A stretch of DNA of 64,000 bases from Methylobacterium oryzihabitans (GCF_004004555.2 NZ_SACP01000001.1:248001-312000), one strand, 5' to 3'. Shown: positions 1-7,759, counted from the first letter of the stretch. Notes: generated by a model from the letters alone, not told the origin. Translations and numbers: made by a program.

Positions 1-113
1 TCGACGCCAAGGGCACGATCAAGCGCTCGGATTTCGGCGTGAAGACCTACGTGCCGATGATCGGCGACGACGTGCAGCTCACCATCGCGGGCGCCTTCGA
101 GCGCAAGGAGTAA
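1..113 (+). CDS. YceI family protein, 3' end only
   Basis: Only the last 36 codons lie in the window, in the frame beginning at base 3 and stopping at TAA 111-113. The fragment contains RSDFGVKTY, which matches the RTDFGVG segment of the complete YceI protein at 753-1316, and ends in a beta-strand-like VQLTIAGAFER. YceI proteins are periplasmic beta-barrel lipocalin-like proteins that bind isoprenoid or other lipophilic molecules. With the cytochrome b gene between them, the two YceI genes appear to form one plus-strand operon. The rest of the gene is outside the window, so signal peptide and length cannot be judged. Confidence 0.75.
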   Translation, partial: DAKGTIKRSDFGVKTYVPMIGDDVQLTIAGAFERKE

Positions 114-138
114 CGCCCGCTCCCCGGAGACGACCCCG

Positions 139-756
139 ATGACGAGCCCCGCCGCGCCCCGCCGCTACACCGCCGTCGCGATCCTGCTGCACTGGCTGAT
201 CGCCCTCGGCATCCTCGCGCTGATCGCGATGGGGCTCGTCATGGCCCATGCCGACATCCCGCCGATGCAGCGCTTCCAGCTCTACCAGTGGCACAAGTCC
301 GTCGGGCTGACCGTGCTGATGCTGGCGCTGCTGCGCCTCGTCTGGCGGCTGTTCCACCGCCCGCCGCCGCTGCCCGCGACGATGCCGGCGGCCGAGCGGC
401 GGGCGGCGTCGGCCGCCCACCTCGTGCTCTACGGGCTGATGCTCGGCCTGCCGCTGGTCGGCTGGGCCCTGGTCTCGGCCTCGCCGTTCAACATCCCGAC
501 CGTGCTCTACGGCGTCGTGCCCTGGCCGCACCTGCCGGGCTTCGCCGAGCTGTCGAACAAGGCCGCGGTCGAGGGCGCGCTGAAGCTCGTCCACGCCTAC
601 GGCGCGTGGATCCTGGGCGCCCTCGTCGTCCTCCACGTCGCGGCGGCCCTTCGCCACCACCTCGTGCTGCGCGACGACACCCTGTGGCGCATGCTGCCCG
701 GCCTTCGCCGACCGCAGGCCGCCCCCCTCCCCCAGCCGTCAGGATCGGCCCGATGA
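139..756 (+). CDS. Cytochrome b561-type membrane protein
   Basis: A 205-residue membrane protein of the bacterial cytochrome b561 / Ni-hydrogenase b-type family. About four hydrophobic segments are visible (near residues 12-32, 48-66, 88-110 and 145-170). Candidate haem-ligand histidines are H18 in LLHWLIALG, the H in YQWHKSVG, and H residues in KLVHAYG and VVLHVAAALRHH near the C terminus. The family moves electrons across the inner membrane. It starts 25 bp after the upstream YceI stop and its TGA overlaps the ATG of the next YceI gene (ATGA), so translation is probably coupled. The pairing of cytochrome b561 with YceI is common in proteobacteria; the electron partner is unknown. Confidence 0.88.
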   Translation: MTSPAAPRRYTAVAILLHWLIALGILALIAMGLVMAHADIPPMQRFQLYQWHKSVGLTVLMLALLRLVWRLFHRPPPLPATMPAAERRAASAAHLVLYGLMLGLPLVGWALVSASPFNIPTVLYGVVPWPHLPGFAELSNKAAVEGALKLVHAYGAWILGALVVLHVAAALRHHLVLRDDTLWRMLPGLRRPQAAPLPQPSGSAR

Positions 757-1316
757 ACGCCGCCCGCCCCCTTCTCGTCGTCCTCGCGCTCCTCGCCCCC
801 GCGGCGGCCTCCGCCGCCGACTGGACCGTCGACCCGGCCAAGAGCCGCATCGGCTTCTCCGGCACCCAGGTCGGGGCGCCGTTCAAGGGGCGGTTCACCC
901 GCTACGAGGCCCAGATCAGCTTCGACCCGGCCAAGCCCGAATCCGGCCGCGCCGTCGTCCTGGTCGACCTCGCCAGCGCCGAATCCGGCGACAAGCAGCG
1001 CGACGAGGCGCTGCCGCAGGCCGACTGGTTCGACGCGAAGAAGACCCCGAAGGCCCGCTTCGAGGCGACCCGCTTCGTGCCCAAGGGCGGCGATGCCTAC
1101 GACGCGGTCGGCACGCTGACGATCCGCGGCGTCACCCGCGACGTCACCCTGCCGTTCCGCCTCTCGACCACGGGCGACGAGGCCCGCGCCACCGGCCATC
1201 TCGACCTCGTGCGCACCGATTTCGGCGTCGGCCAGGGCCCGTGGACCTCGGGCCAGTGGGTCGCCGTGGAGGTCGGCGTCGACATCGACGTGACGGCCAA
1301 GAAGGCCGGGGGCTGA
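753..1316 (+). CDS. YceI family periplasmic protein
   Basis: A 187-residue protein with a clear Sec signal peptide: a short basic start, a hydrophobic core LLVVLALLAPAA and a likely cleavage after ASA near residue 21. The mature part begins DWTVDPAKSRIGFSG, the standard YceI opening, and continues with the beta-rich fold (FKGRFTRYEAQISFDP, RTDFGVGQGPW). The start chosen is the ATG overlapping the cytochrome b stop; longer in-frame extensions run through the cytochrome gene in another frame and are not real. It probably acts in the periplasm with the cytochrome encoded just upstream. It ends 9 bp before the convergent lipB stop. Confidence 0.88.
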   Translation: MNAARPLLVVLALLAPAAASAADWTVDPAKSRIGFSGTQVGAPFKGRFTRYEAQISFDPAKPESGRAVVLVDLASAESGDKQRDEALPQADWFDAKKTPKARFEATRFVPKGGDAYDAVGTLTIRGVTRDVTLPFRLSTTGDEARATGHLDLVRTDFGVGQGPWTSGQWVAVEVGVDIDVTAKKAGG

Positions 1317-1325
1317 GCCCCGGCC

Positions 1326-2045
1326 TCACACCGGCGACCCGGCCGCCACCGTCGGCCCGAAGATCTCCTCGAAGCGGGCGCGCAGCACCGAATCGACCTC
1401 CGGCATCGTGACGAGCCGGCCGAGATCGACGAGGCTGGTGACGCCATGCGCGCGCACCCCGCACGGCACGATGCCGTCGAAGTGGCCGAGGTCCGGCTCG
1501 ACGTTCAGGCTGATGCCGTGGAACGTCACCCAGCGCCGGACGCGGATGCCGATCGCCGCGATCTTGTCCTCGACACCCGCTCCCTTCTCCGGCCGGCGCA
1601 CCCAGACGCCGACCCGGTCCTCGCGGCGCTCGCCGATCACGTTGAACTCGTCGAGCGTCGCGATCAGCCACGCCTCCAGCGCCGCCACGTAGCGGCGCAA
1701 GTCCGGCAGCCGCCGGTCGAGGTCGAGCATCACGTAGGCCACCCGCTGCCCGGGGCCGTGATAGGTGAACTGGCCGCCCCGCCCGGTCCGATGCACCGGG
1801 AAGCGGTCCGGCGCGACCAGATCCTCGTCCCGGGCCGAAGTGCCGGCGGTGTAGAGCGGCGGGTGCTCGACGAGCCAGACCAGCTCCGGCGCCGCGCCCG
1901 CGGCGATCGCCGCCACCCGCGCCTCCATGGCGGCCTCCGCCTCGCGGTAGTCGAGCAGCCCCTCGTGCACCGCCCAGGCGACCGGCGCCGCCCCGGGGCC
2001 CGCCCGCAGGTCCTCGGGCGCGACGGCGAGACGATCGTTTACCAA
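1326..2045 (-). CDS. lipB: Lipoyl(octanoyl) transferase LipB
   Basis: A 239-residue protein that moves octanoyl groups from acyl carrier protein to apo lipoyl domains, the first step of endogenous lipoate synthesis in the cytoplasm. Family signatures are [10 protein letters not shown] (about residues 60-70), [12 protein letters not shown], then [17 protein letters not shown] with the conserved lysine, LNVEPDL, and the catalytic cysteine in IVPCGV. The start taken is TTG at 2045, about the right distance before the first conserved block; no strong ribosome site is visible. It is divergent from fliN and convergent with the YceI gene; no lipA is seen in the window. Confidence 0.95.
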   Translation of the reverse strand: MVNDRLAVAPEDLRAGPGAAPVAWAVHEGLLDYREAEAAMEARVAAIAAGAAPELVWLVEHPPLYTAGTSARDEDLVAPDRFPVHRTGRGGQFTYHGPGQRVAYVMLDLDRRLPDLRRYVAALEAWLIATLDEFNVIGERREDRVGVWVRRPEKGAGVEDKIAAIGIRVRRWVTFHGISLNVEPDLGHFDGIVPCGVRAHGVTSLVDLGRLVTMPEVDSVLRARFEEIFGPTVAAGSPV

Positions 2046-2101
2046 GGCTTCACCATAACGGCGGAAAGCTGCGGGAGGCGCCGGCCGGGGTTCGGCGCGG
2101 C

Positions 2102-2437
2102 GTGACGGCGTTGGAGCGGGCGGGCCAAGTGGCGGTACTCGACGATCTGAAGGTGGATCTCACGGTCATCCTCGGCCGCACCCGCATGCCGATCCACATG
2201 CTGCTGCGGATGGGCCGCGGGGCGGTGATCGAGCTCGAATCGACCGACACCGATATGGTCGAGATTCTCGCCAACGACCACCCGATCGCCCGCGGGCAGA
2301 TCATCGTCACCGGCAACCGCATCTCCGTCGAGGTCACCGAACTGATCCGCCGGGCCGAGGTGGTGCGCGAGCCCGGCGTCACCATCGGGGAAGGCGCGGT
2401 CCTCCCGGCCGGTGGCGGCGGTTTCGACGGCTTCTGA
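2102..2437 (+). CDS. fliN: FliN/YscQ-type flagellar motor switch protein
   Basis: A 111-residue protein with a GTG start. Residues 14-85 form the SpoA/FliN C-ring fold: [28 protein letters not shown], then [20 protein letters not shown], the usual FliN core in which a conserved V-G/R-IG turn is followed by the LAxG-E/Q loop. FliN sits in the cytoplasmic C-ring of the flagellar motor, where CheY-P binds in many bacteria. It is shorter than E. coli FliN (137 residues) because the N-terminal extension is small, and it stands outside any flagellar cluster, divergent from lipB and followed by a tRNA gene. Its closest relative could also be a second fliN copy. Confidence 0.85.
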   Translation: MTALERAGQVAVLDDLKVDLTVILGRTRMPIHMLLRMGRGAVIELESTDTDMVEILANDHPIARGQIIVTGNRISVEVTELIRRAEVVREPGVTIGEGAVLPAGGGGFDGF

Positions 2438-2477
2438 GCGCCCGGCGCCGGGCGGCCAAAATTTCCGAACCGGACGC

Positions 2478-2505
2478 TTGTGGCCCCGGAATCGATCTGT
2501 TAGAT
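2478..2505 (+). promoter_or_regulatory. Candidate sigma-70 promoter of tRNA-Leu
   Basis: TTGTGG at 2478-2483 and TTAGAT at 2500-2505 are separated by 16 bp and lie 69 bp before the mature tRNA. This is the best promoter-like pair in the fliN-tRNA gap. It was found by eye only. Confidence 0.4.
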
Positions 2506-2573
2506 GCTGCGCAGCTTCAGCGGGTTTCACCCCCGGGTTCGCCGGCCCAGCGCCAAAGACGAAGAAGCATTCC

Positions 2574-2658
2574 GCGGCCGTGGCGGAATTGGTAGACGCG
2601 CTAGCTTGAGGTGCTAGTTGGGCAACCAGTGGAGGTTCGAGTCCTCTCGGCCGCACCA
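2574..2658 (+). tRNA. tRNA-Leu (GAG)
   Basis: An 85-nt type II tRNA. The acceptor stem GCGGCCG (2574-2580) pairs with CGGCCGC (2648-2654), followed by discriminator A and an encoded CCA at 2656-2658. The anticodon arm CTAGC / GCTAG closes the loop TTGAGGT, giving anticodon GAG, which reads CUC and CUU. A variable arm and the T loop GTTCGAGTC are present. The CCA end is genomically encoded. Confidence 0.97.
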
Positions 2659-2988
2659 TCCTGATCTTCCAGAGGAAATCAGGATGGACGCCAGGGTGGT
2701 GGCGACGACGCCGACCCCCGTTTTGCACGTTTCGATCGTCGGCTGTTTTCCCGTCTCGCGCCCGTGTCGCGCCGGTCGGTCATGATGGACGCGGACCGGG
2801 AGACTTGGATCGCCGCTATCCGGACCGGGCCCTCCGATTCCCGACAGGGCCCTCGGCCCGGACGTGCCTTCCGGGCTTGCTCCGCCCCTTAGCCGAACGT
2901 CGCAGGTCCGTACCATCTCCCTCCCGGCGTCGTCCGAACCGCCTTCGCGCCCCGGCACGGCACGTCCGTCCGCGCCGGGTGCTTGCGG
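2659..2988. other. Gene-free stretch after tRNA-Leu
   Basis: No credible gene. Immediately after the tRNA, bases 2659-2684 can fold into a hairpin (TCCTGAT with one bulge against ATCAGGA) that may end the tRNA transcript, but no T-run follows. The rest is GC-rich with no clear repeat. The convergent CBS-domain gene ends at 2989. Confidence 0.5.
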
Positions 2989-3420
2989 TCAGGCGGTGGC
3001 GATGTACTCGCGCAGGGCCTGATGCTCGGCCTCGACCGCCTCGATGCGGGTCTTGACCACGTCGCCGATCGAGATCAGCCCGATCATGCGGCCCTCTTCC
3101 ACCACCGGAACGTGGCGGAAGCGGCCGTCGGTCATCATCTCCATCACCTCGTCGACCGCGGTCTCGCGGGTGCAGGTCTGCACCCGGCTGGTCATGTGGC
3201 GCGAGACCGGGTTGTCGAGCGCCGTGGCGCCGTGGCGGGCGACCGCCCGGATGATGTCGCGCTCCGACAGGATGCCCATCACGGTCTGCCCGGCATCGCT
3301 CACCACGAGGGCGCCGATGCCCTTCTCCGCCAGCAGCGTGGCGGCCTCGGACAGGGTGCGGTGGGGCTGGACCGTCACGACGGTGCGGCCCTTCTGCGAC
3401 AGGATGCGAGCGACGGTCAT
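2989..3420 (-). CDS. CBS domain-pair protein
   Basis: A 143-residue cytoplasmic protein made almost entirely of two CBS motifs (about residues 8-65 and 75-130). Visible hallmarks are EKGIGALVVSD, GILSERDIIRAVA, MTDGRFRHVPVVEEGRMIGLISIGDVV, the usual GxxxxxD ends of CBS repeats that form an adenosyl-nucleotide binding cleft. Proteins of this type sense AMP, ATP or NADH and act as small regulatory modules; the target here is unknown. The start is ATG at 3420 because GGAGGAAC lies just upstream; an in-frame extension to 3591 is low-complexity and is excluded. It stands alone between two gene-poor stretches. Confidence 0.85.
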   Translation of the reverse strand: MTVARILSQKGRTVVTVQPHRTLSEAATLLAEKGIGALVVSDAGQTVMGILSERDIIRAVARHGATALDNPVSRHMTSRVQTCTRETAVDEVMEMMTDGRFRHVPVVEEGRMIGLISIGDVVKTRIEAVEAEHQALREYIATA

Positions 3421-3608
3421 CTGTTCCTCCCGGGTTTTGGGACGAGCGAACCGGCCCTGCGGGACAGCCGGGCGGGCGACCGCGCCCGCCCGGACCGCGC
3501 GGAGCCCGGCGCGCGTCCATGTGGCTGCACAGTGTGGGACGGGCGCCGAGGGATGGCAAGTCGGACGGAAGTCGACGCGGCCCAGGCGCAACTATCGAGC
3601 GCAACTCT

Positions 3609-4433
3609 TCAGTGCCGGCGCCGGCCGTCGAGCAGCGGGAGCAGGAAGAAGCCGGCGACGAAGCCGCCGAGATGAGCGTCCCAGGCGATGCTCGCATCGC
3701 TCATTCCCAACGGCACCGCCGCCAATCCGAACAGGAGATTGGTCGCGAGCCAGATCACGAGGAACAGCATCGCCGGCCGGTTGCGCATCAGTTCGGGGAT
3801 CGTCTGCAGCCGCGCGGGTGCCGGCCGTTGCCAGGGCAGCAGGCCGGCGGCGAAGCCGGGATCGGCCGGCGGCTGGAACACGAAGCGGGTCGCCGCCGCC
3901 ATCAGCCCGGACACGCCGGCGGAGGCGCCGACCAGCGGCATCGTGCTGTAGGGATCGATCGCGACGTGCACGGCGGCGCCCGCCACCGTCGCCGCGAGGC
4001 CGATCAGCCCGTAGCGCCACGGGCCGCAGCGGCGGGCCACCGGCGTGCCGAAGGCGGCGAGCCAGACGCTGTTGAGCAGCACGTGGGTCCACGAGCCGTG
4101 CAGCAGCGCGTAGCTCGCGAGCGTCCAGGGCATCGGCTGGCTGTCGGCCAGGATGTAGTTGGCGAAGGCGCTGCGGGCCTCGATCTCGAGCTGCGTGCCG
4201 GCCGAGGCCGCCTCCCGCAGGATGTCGCCGGCGCTGTCGGGCGCGAGGAAGGCGGTGATCCGGGCCGGGATCAGCGCGAGGTGCACCAGCAGCGTGACGT
4301 CCCACAGGTCGGGCAGGACCAGCGCCCGGACGGCGTGGATGAGCACGAGGAGCCCGACCGAGGCGGTGACCACGGTGGGCATGTTGAAGACCGGCACATG
4401 GGGCGGCCGGGGAAGGTCGGGGGTGGCGTCCAT
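3609..4433 (-). CDS. Rhomboid family intramembrane serine protease
   Basis: A 274-residue membrane protein with about six or seven hydrophobic segments. The rhomboid features are SYALLHGSWTHVLLNSVWLAAFG (the HGxxxHxxxN loop and helix), the serine motif GASAGVSGL, and the histidine helix AHLGGFVAGF. Rhomboids cut substrate proteins inside the inner membrane. The usual GASG around the nucleophile reads GASA here. The start chosen is ATG 4433 (MDATPD); the longer in-frame form to 4583 crosses a strong hairpin at 4522-4545 and is unlikely. No substrate candidate is adjacent. Confidence 0.87.
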   Translation of the reverse strand: MDATPDLPRPPHVPVFNMPTVVTASVGLLVLIHAVRALVLPDLWDVTLLVHLALIPARITAFLAPDSAGDILREAASAGTQLEIEARSAFANYILADSQPMPWTLASYALLHGSWTHVLLNSVWLAAFGTPVARRCGPWRYGLIGLAATVAGAAVHVAIDPYSTMPLVGASAGVSGLMAAATRFVFQPPADPGFAAGLLPWQRPAPARLQTIPELMRNRPAMLFLVIWLATNLLFGLAAVPLGMSDASIAWDAHLGGFVAGFFLLPLLDGRRRH

Positions 4434-4891
4434 GCCGCCACCATGGCGGCGCGGAGGGCCGGACCGCAAGCCGCCGGGCGCGCCCGGCGGCGTCCGCGGC
4501 AGGGTCGGGTCGAACAAAAATGGGGAGAGCGTCACCGCTCTCCCCGAGGCGAGGCGATCGGTCCCGGTCCGGAGACCGGGCACGAACGACGTCTGGACCG
4601 TGACGACGCGGACCGCTGAGGATCCTCGCCCCTGATGGCTGACGGCGATAGGGCGGCGTCGGCCGCTCCGCCAGTCGGAAAATCATCGACGGATGCAGAA
4701 TTCAACGGCCGTGTGACAAAAGCAACGAGTTTGCCGCGGTAACCTTAATAGAACGTTGCGCTCCGCGGTTTCGCGATCTCGGCATAGGCTCTGCTCATCG
4801 AATCACGGCGGTCCCGCACCTCCCCCGGGATGGGACGGATCACCGCCGGAACGACACGTTGCCGCACGGCACTGGCCCATTTCGAGACACC
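4434..4891. other. Divergent intergenic region with orphan terminator
   Basis: No protein gene is supported. On the minus strand the region contains a strong terminator-like hairpin (4515-4545) and, further upstream, a second stem CCGGTCC / GGACCGG near 4564-4579. Since the only minus-strand gene downstream starts at 4433, the terminator must either end a small RNA made from the region or act as a leader attenuator of the rhomboid gene. Confidence 0.4.
4515..4545 (-). terminator. Rho-independent terminator-like hairpin, orphan
   Basis: A perfect 10-bp stem, GGGGAGAGCG (4522-4531) with CGCTCTCCCC (4536-4545), has a four-base loop. Read on the minus strand it is followed by ATTTTTGTT, the form of an intrinsic terminator. 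No minus-strand gene lies immediately upstream of it. Confidence 0.6.
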
Positions 4892-5485
4892 ATGAAGCAC
4901 CCGACCAGCAGCATGCTCCACGCCTACTGGAACGGCCTGCGCGGCGCCCGCGCCGCGCCCGAGCGCGGTGAGATCGAGCCGGGCGACATCCGGCACGTCC
5001 TCGCCGACAGCCTCATCCTCGAGATCGAGGTGCCCCGGCGCCGGGCGACGATCCGGCTCGCCGGCACCCGCCTGTGCGCGCTGTTCGGCGGCGAACTGCG
5101 CGGCGAGCCCTTCGCCGGGCTGTGGGGCGCCGCGCCCGCCGCCGATCCCTGGCGGCTGATCGAGGTCGTGGTCCAGGAGACCGTCGGCGTCGTCGTCGGG
5201 CTCGTCGGGGTGACCGAGGCCGGCGACGAGATCGAGCTCGAACTGCTGCTCCTGCCGCTGCGCCACCGCGGCAAGACCCAGGCGCGGGTGATCGGCGCCC
5301 TGTCGCCCCGGGTGGTGCCGTCCTGGCTCGGCCTGCGGCCGATCCGGGCGGTGCGCACCGTGTCGCTGCGGATCCTCAACGCCGGCGAGGGCGAGGCCGC
5401 CCTCGCCGCCCCGCCCGAGCCGGCCAACGATCCCGGCATGGAGCGCCGCCGCCGCTTCGTCGTCCACCGCGGCGGCCGGGGCTGA
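4892..5485 (+). CDS. PAS_5-like domain protein
   Basis: A 197-residue cytoplasmic protein resembling the alphaproteobacterial PAS_5 family: an N-terminal YWNGLRGAR...GEIEPGDIRHVLADSLILE, then IRLAGTRLCALFGGELRGEPFAGLWG (the PAS-like G-T-x-L-C-xxFG-xEL segment at about residues 58-83), and a C-terminal LRPIRAVRTVSLRIL. PAS_5 proteins are commonly found in Rhizobiales and are thought to be sensory or regulatory; no ligand or output domain is visible. The start ATG 4892 is chosen over GTG/ATG candidates upstream because the conserved block begins within 20 residues. Function is unknown beyond the fold. Confidence 0.7.
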   Translation: MKHPTSSMLHAYWNGLRGARAAPERGEIEPGDIRHVLADSLILEIEVPRRRATIRLAGTRLCALFGGELRGEPFAGLWGAAPAADPWRLIEVVVQETVGVVVGLVGVTEAGDEIELELLLLPLRHRGKTQARVIGALSPRVVPSWLGLRPIRAVRTVSLRILNAGEGEAALAAPPEPANDPGMERRRRFVVHRGGRG

Positions 5486-5693
5486 GCGCGGAGACTCCAC
5501 CGGTCTTGGTTTCGACTTCCTGAAGTCGATCGGTGAAATTCGACCGGTTTGTTGAGCGTGGTCTTGGGCCTGAGCGCCGATCGGCGGCGGTCCGACCGGG
5601 CGAGCCCCGTTTTGCGTAAAATTGCGCGGATCCGGTTCAGGGCGGCCGAGCGGTTGCGCGGCCATCGTGTCTCCAACGACGGGGATGGTTGCG

Positions 5694-6344
5694 ATGCGGA
5701 TCGGGAGCGGGACAGGGTTCGGGGGCGTCGCCCTGGGGATCGCGGCGGGGATCGCGGCGGCGGCGGCGTTCGTGGCCGGGCCGGCGGCGGCCCAGACCCT
5801 CGCCGCCCTGCCAGCGCCCTCCGCGGCAGCGGCGGCGATGGGCGAGGCCCGCCCGATCGTGGCCTGGGTCGATTTCTGCGCCCAGTACGCGAGCGAGTGC
5901 GCGGTCGACCCGTCCGAGCCGGACACGATCGCCCTGACGCCGCGGGTCTGGCAGACGATCACCCACGTCAACCGCTCGGTGAATGCCGGCCTGCGCGCGG
6001 TCACCGACCAGGAGCACTGGGGCGTGCCGGACCGCTGGGACCTCGCCGAGGACGGCGCCGGCGATTGCGAGGACTACCAGCTCCTCAAGCGCAAGCTCCT
6101 GGCCCAGACCGGCCTGCCGCGCCGCGCGATGCGGATGACGGTCGTCATCGACGAGAAGGGCGAGGGCCACGCCGTGCTGATGGTCCGCACCGACCGCGGC
6201 GACTACATCCTCGACAACAAGACCAGCGCGATCCTGCCCTGGCACCGCACCGGCTACACCTTCATCAAGCGCGAGGGCCAGACCTCGACCGCCTGGGTCT
6301 CGCTGGGCCGCGCCACCACGCCGACCGTCACGGCGAATCAGTAG
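5694..6344 (+). CDS. LapG-like transglutaminase-like cysteine proteinase (copy 1)
   Basis: A 216-residue secreted protein with a long signal peptide (hydrophobic GVALGIAAGIAAAAAFVAG, likely cleavage at AAAQT). The mature part is a bacterial transglutaminase-like cysteine proteinase (BTLCP family, which includes LapG). The triad is visible: cysteine in GAGDCEDYQLLKRKLL, histidine in GEGHAVLMVRTDRG, aspartate in YILDNKT. LapG is a calcium-dependent periplasmic protease that trims large adhesins, and acidic residues next to the cysteine (DCED) match its calcium site. The start ATG 5694 is preferred, with GGGGAT nine bases upstream; ATG 5685 is possible. A second copy follows 165 bp downstream. 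Confidence 0.88.
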   Translation: MRIGSGTGFGGVALGIAAGIAAAAAFVAGPAAAQTLAALPAPSAAAAAMGEARPIVAWVDFCAQYASECAVDPSEPDTIALTPRVWQTITHVNRSVNAGLRAVTDQEHWGVPDRWDLAEDGAGDCEDYQLLKRKLLAQTGLPRRAMRMTVVIDEKGEGHAVLMVRTDRGDYILDNKTSAILPWHRTGYTFIKREGQTSTAWVSLGRATTPTVTANQ

Positions 6345-6421
6345 CGGGCGGCCTCGAATCGGCCGCGCTTGCGGCCTTCGATTTCTGCGTCTCGAATTGG
6401 AACCGAAGTTTGGCGTGGACG

Positions 6422-6436
6422 TTAATCGGGGTTTAA
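6422..6436. promoter_or_regulatory. CtrA-type box upstream of second LapG-like gene
   Basis: TTAA at 6422-6425 and TTAA at 6433-6436 are spaced by exactly seven bases, the spacing of the alphaproteobacterial cell-cycle regulator CtrA (TTAA-N7-TTAAC). The final C is an A here. It lies 70-90 bp before the start of the second cysteine proteinase gene in a locally AT-rich patch. Confidence 0.4.
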
Positions 6437-6509
6437 ATTTTTCGGTTGAGCCCCGCCCGGGCCCGTGGCAGCTTGGATGCAAGAACCAAGCACACAGGTC
6501 GATGGGGCA

Positions 6510-7202
6510 ATGCGGGCAGTTCTGGACGGTCTCGGCCGGTCAAGCCATGTCGATCGGCGCGGGGTCCTCACCCGCGGCGCCCGGGTGGCGCAAGTCGCTC
6601 TCGTCGGCGCCACGCTGCTGATCGGCGGCGCCACCACCCAGGCGCAGACCCAGACCCTCGCCGCCCTGCCCGACGCGAGCGCGGCGATCGAACGCGGCGG
6701 CAGCGCGAAGCCGGTGACCGCCTGGACCGATTTCTGCAACCGCAATCCGGCCGAATGCGCGGTCGATACCCGCGAGCCGGCCAGCGTCGAGATGACCCCC
6801 TCGCTGTGGCGCAGCCTCACGGCGGTCAACCGGCGGGTCAACAGCCGCATCAAGCCGATGGTCGATCAGGCGCATTGGGGCGTCGTCGACCGCTGGGACT
6901 TCCCGGACGACGGCTACGGCGATTGCGAGGACTATCAGCTCCTCAAGCGGCGCATGCTGGTCGAACGCGGCATCCCGCGCCGGGCGCTGCGGATGACCGT
7001 GGTCATCGACGAGATCGGCGAGGGCCACGCGGTGCTGATGGTCCGCACCGACCGCGGCGACTACATCCTCGACAACAAGACCAACGCGATCCTGCCCTGG
7101 CAGCGCACCGGCTACACCTACGTCAAGCGCGAGGGCCAGGACGGCCTCGCCTGGGTCTCGCTCAACGGCGTCGCCTCCCCTGTCACGACCGCCAACCGCT
7201 GA
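6510..7202 (+). CDS. LapG-like transglutaminase-like cysteine proteinase (copy 2)
   Basis: A 230-residue paralogue of the preceding gene, nearly identical through the catalytic region: GYGDCEDYQLLKRRML, GEGHAVLMVRTDRG and YILDNKT carry the Cys-His-Asp triad. The N terminus contains DRRGVLTRGARVAQVALVGATLLIGG, a signal peptide with an arginine pair before the hydrophobic core, so Tat export is possible, whereas copy 1 has a plain Sec-like leader. The start ATG 6510 is an estimate; GTG 6465 and ATG 6477 are in frame and no start has a strong ribosome site. The two genes look like a tandem duplication, the second with its own upstream region and a CtrA-type box. No lapD or adhesin gene is adjacent. 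Confidence 0.87.
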   Translation: MRAVLDGLGRSSHVDRRGVLTRGARVAQVALVGATLLIGGATTQAQTQTLAALPDASAAIERGGSAKPVTAWTDFCNRNPAECAVDTREPASVEMTPSLWRSLTAVNRRVNSRIKPMVDQAHWGVVDRWDFPDDGYGDCEDYQLLKRRMLVERGIPRRALRMTVVIDEIGEGHAVLMVRTDRGDYILDNKTNAILPWQRTGYTYVKREGQDGLAWVSLNGVASPVTTANR

Positions 7203-7231
7203 CGGGCGGCGCCCCCGAGCGGGGGGCGCCC

Positions 7232-7561
7232 TCAGGCACCCGCGACCATGTGGGCGAGGTCGAGCACCACGCGCCCCGAGACCAGGCTCCAGCCGCACGC
7301 GATCATCGTCGCCAGCATCACGAACGGGATCGGCCGGCCCTCGATCCGGCGTCCCCGCACGGTGTTGCGCAGGATGATGAACGGCGCCACGAACGCCAGG
7401 ACCGGCACGAACGCGAAGGCGGCAAGGCCGCCGTCCCGCAGCAGGCCGAAGCTCGCGCGGCGGGCGGTGAGCAGCTCGAACGCGCTGGCGAGCAGGCCCG
7501 CGAAGGCGAGCCCGAGGACGAGCGTCTGAAGGTTTTCGAGGGCGGCGGGGCTCAGGGCCAT
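7232..7561 (-). CDS. Small four-helix membrane protein (DUF6949-like)
   Basis: A 109-residue protein with about four hydrophobic segments: LQTLVLGLAFAGLLASAFEL, GGLAAFAFVPVLAFVAPFII, a basic loop RNTVRGRRIEGR, and PFVMLATMIACGWSLVSG. It resembles the small uncharacterised inner-membrane proteins annotated as DUF6949 in Rhizobiales; that assignment is from memory of the family shape and is not certain. It is convergent with the second LapG-like gene (29 bp apart). The function is unknown. Confidence 0.65.
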   Translation of the reverse strand: MALSPAALENLQTLVLGLAFAGLLASAFELLTARRASFGLLRDGGLAAFAFVPVLAFVAPFIILRNTVRGRRIEGRPIPFVMLATMIACGWSLVSGRVVLDLAHMVAGA

Positions 7562-7681
7562 CGCGACAGGTCTCCGGTCGGGGCGCCGCCGCTCCCCTCC
7601 CCCGTCGTCCGGGCGGAGGATGCGCCAGCATCGCCCGCCACTCTGCCCGAGCCGTAACGATCTGTTATGGTTAACGACGCG

Positions 7682-7690
7682 TTATCCACA
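7682..7690. promoter_or_regulatory. Consensus DnaA box
   Basis: TTATCCACA is a perfect match to the DnaA-ATP box. It lies in a locally AT-rich stretch (GTTATGGTTAACGACGCG just before it). Only one perfect copy is seen, so it may be a DnaA-regulated promoter site or a chance match. Confidence 0.3.
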
Positions 7691-7743
7691 GGCCTTGCTC
7701 TGGCGTCCCGCGCCGGGACTCCGCGGCGATTCGCGCCCGGCCC

Positions 7744-7759
7744 TTAAACGAACCTTAAC
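7744..7759. promoter_or_regulatory. CtrA-type binding site
   Basis: TTAA (7744-7747), seven bases, then TTAAC (7755-7759) is an exact match to the CtrA consensus TTAA-N7-TTAAC. It is 57 bp upstream of the start of the anchored protein gene at 7817, a normal position for a promoter-proximal site. CtrA is the cell-cycle transcription factor of alphaproteobacteria. Confidence 0.55.

Noticed and set aside
7682..7690. Possible replication origin at the DnaA box
   Set aside because: Only one perfect box is seen, with no cluster of boxes, no AT-rich unwinding region of useful length, and no dnaA, hemE or parAB genes nearby.
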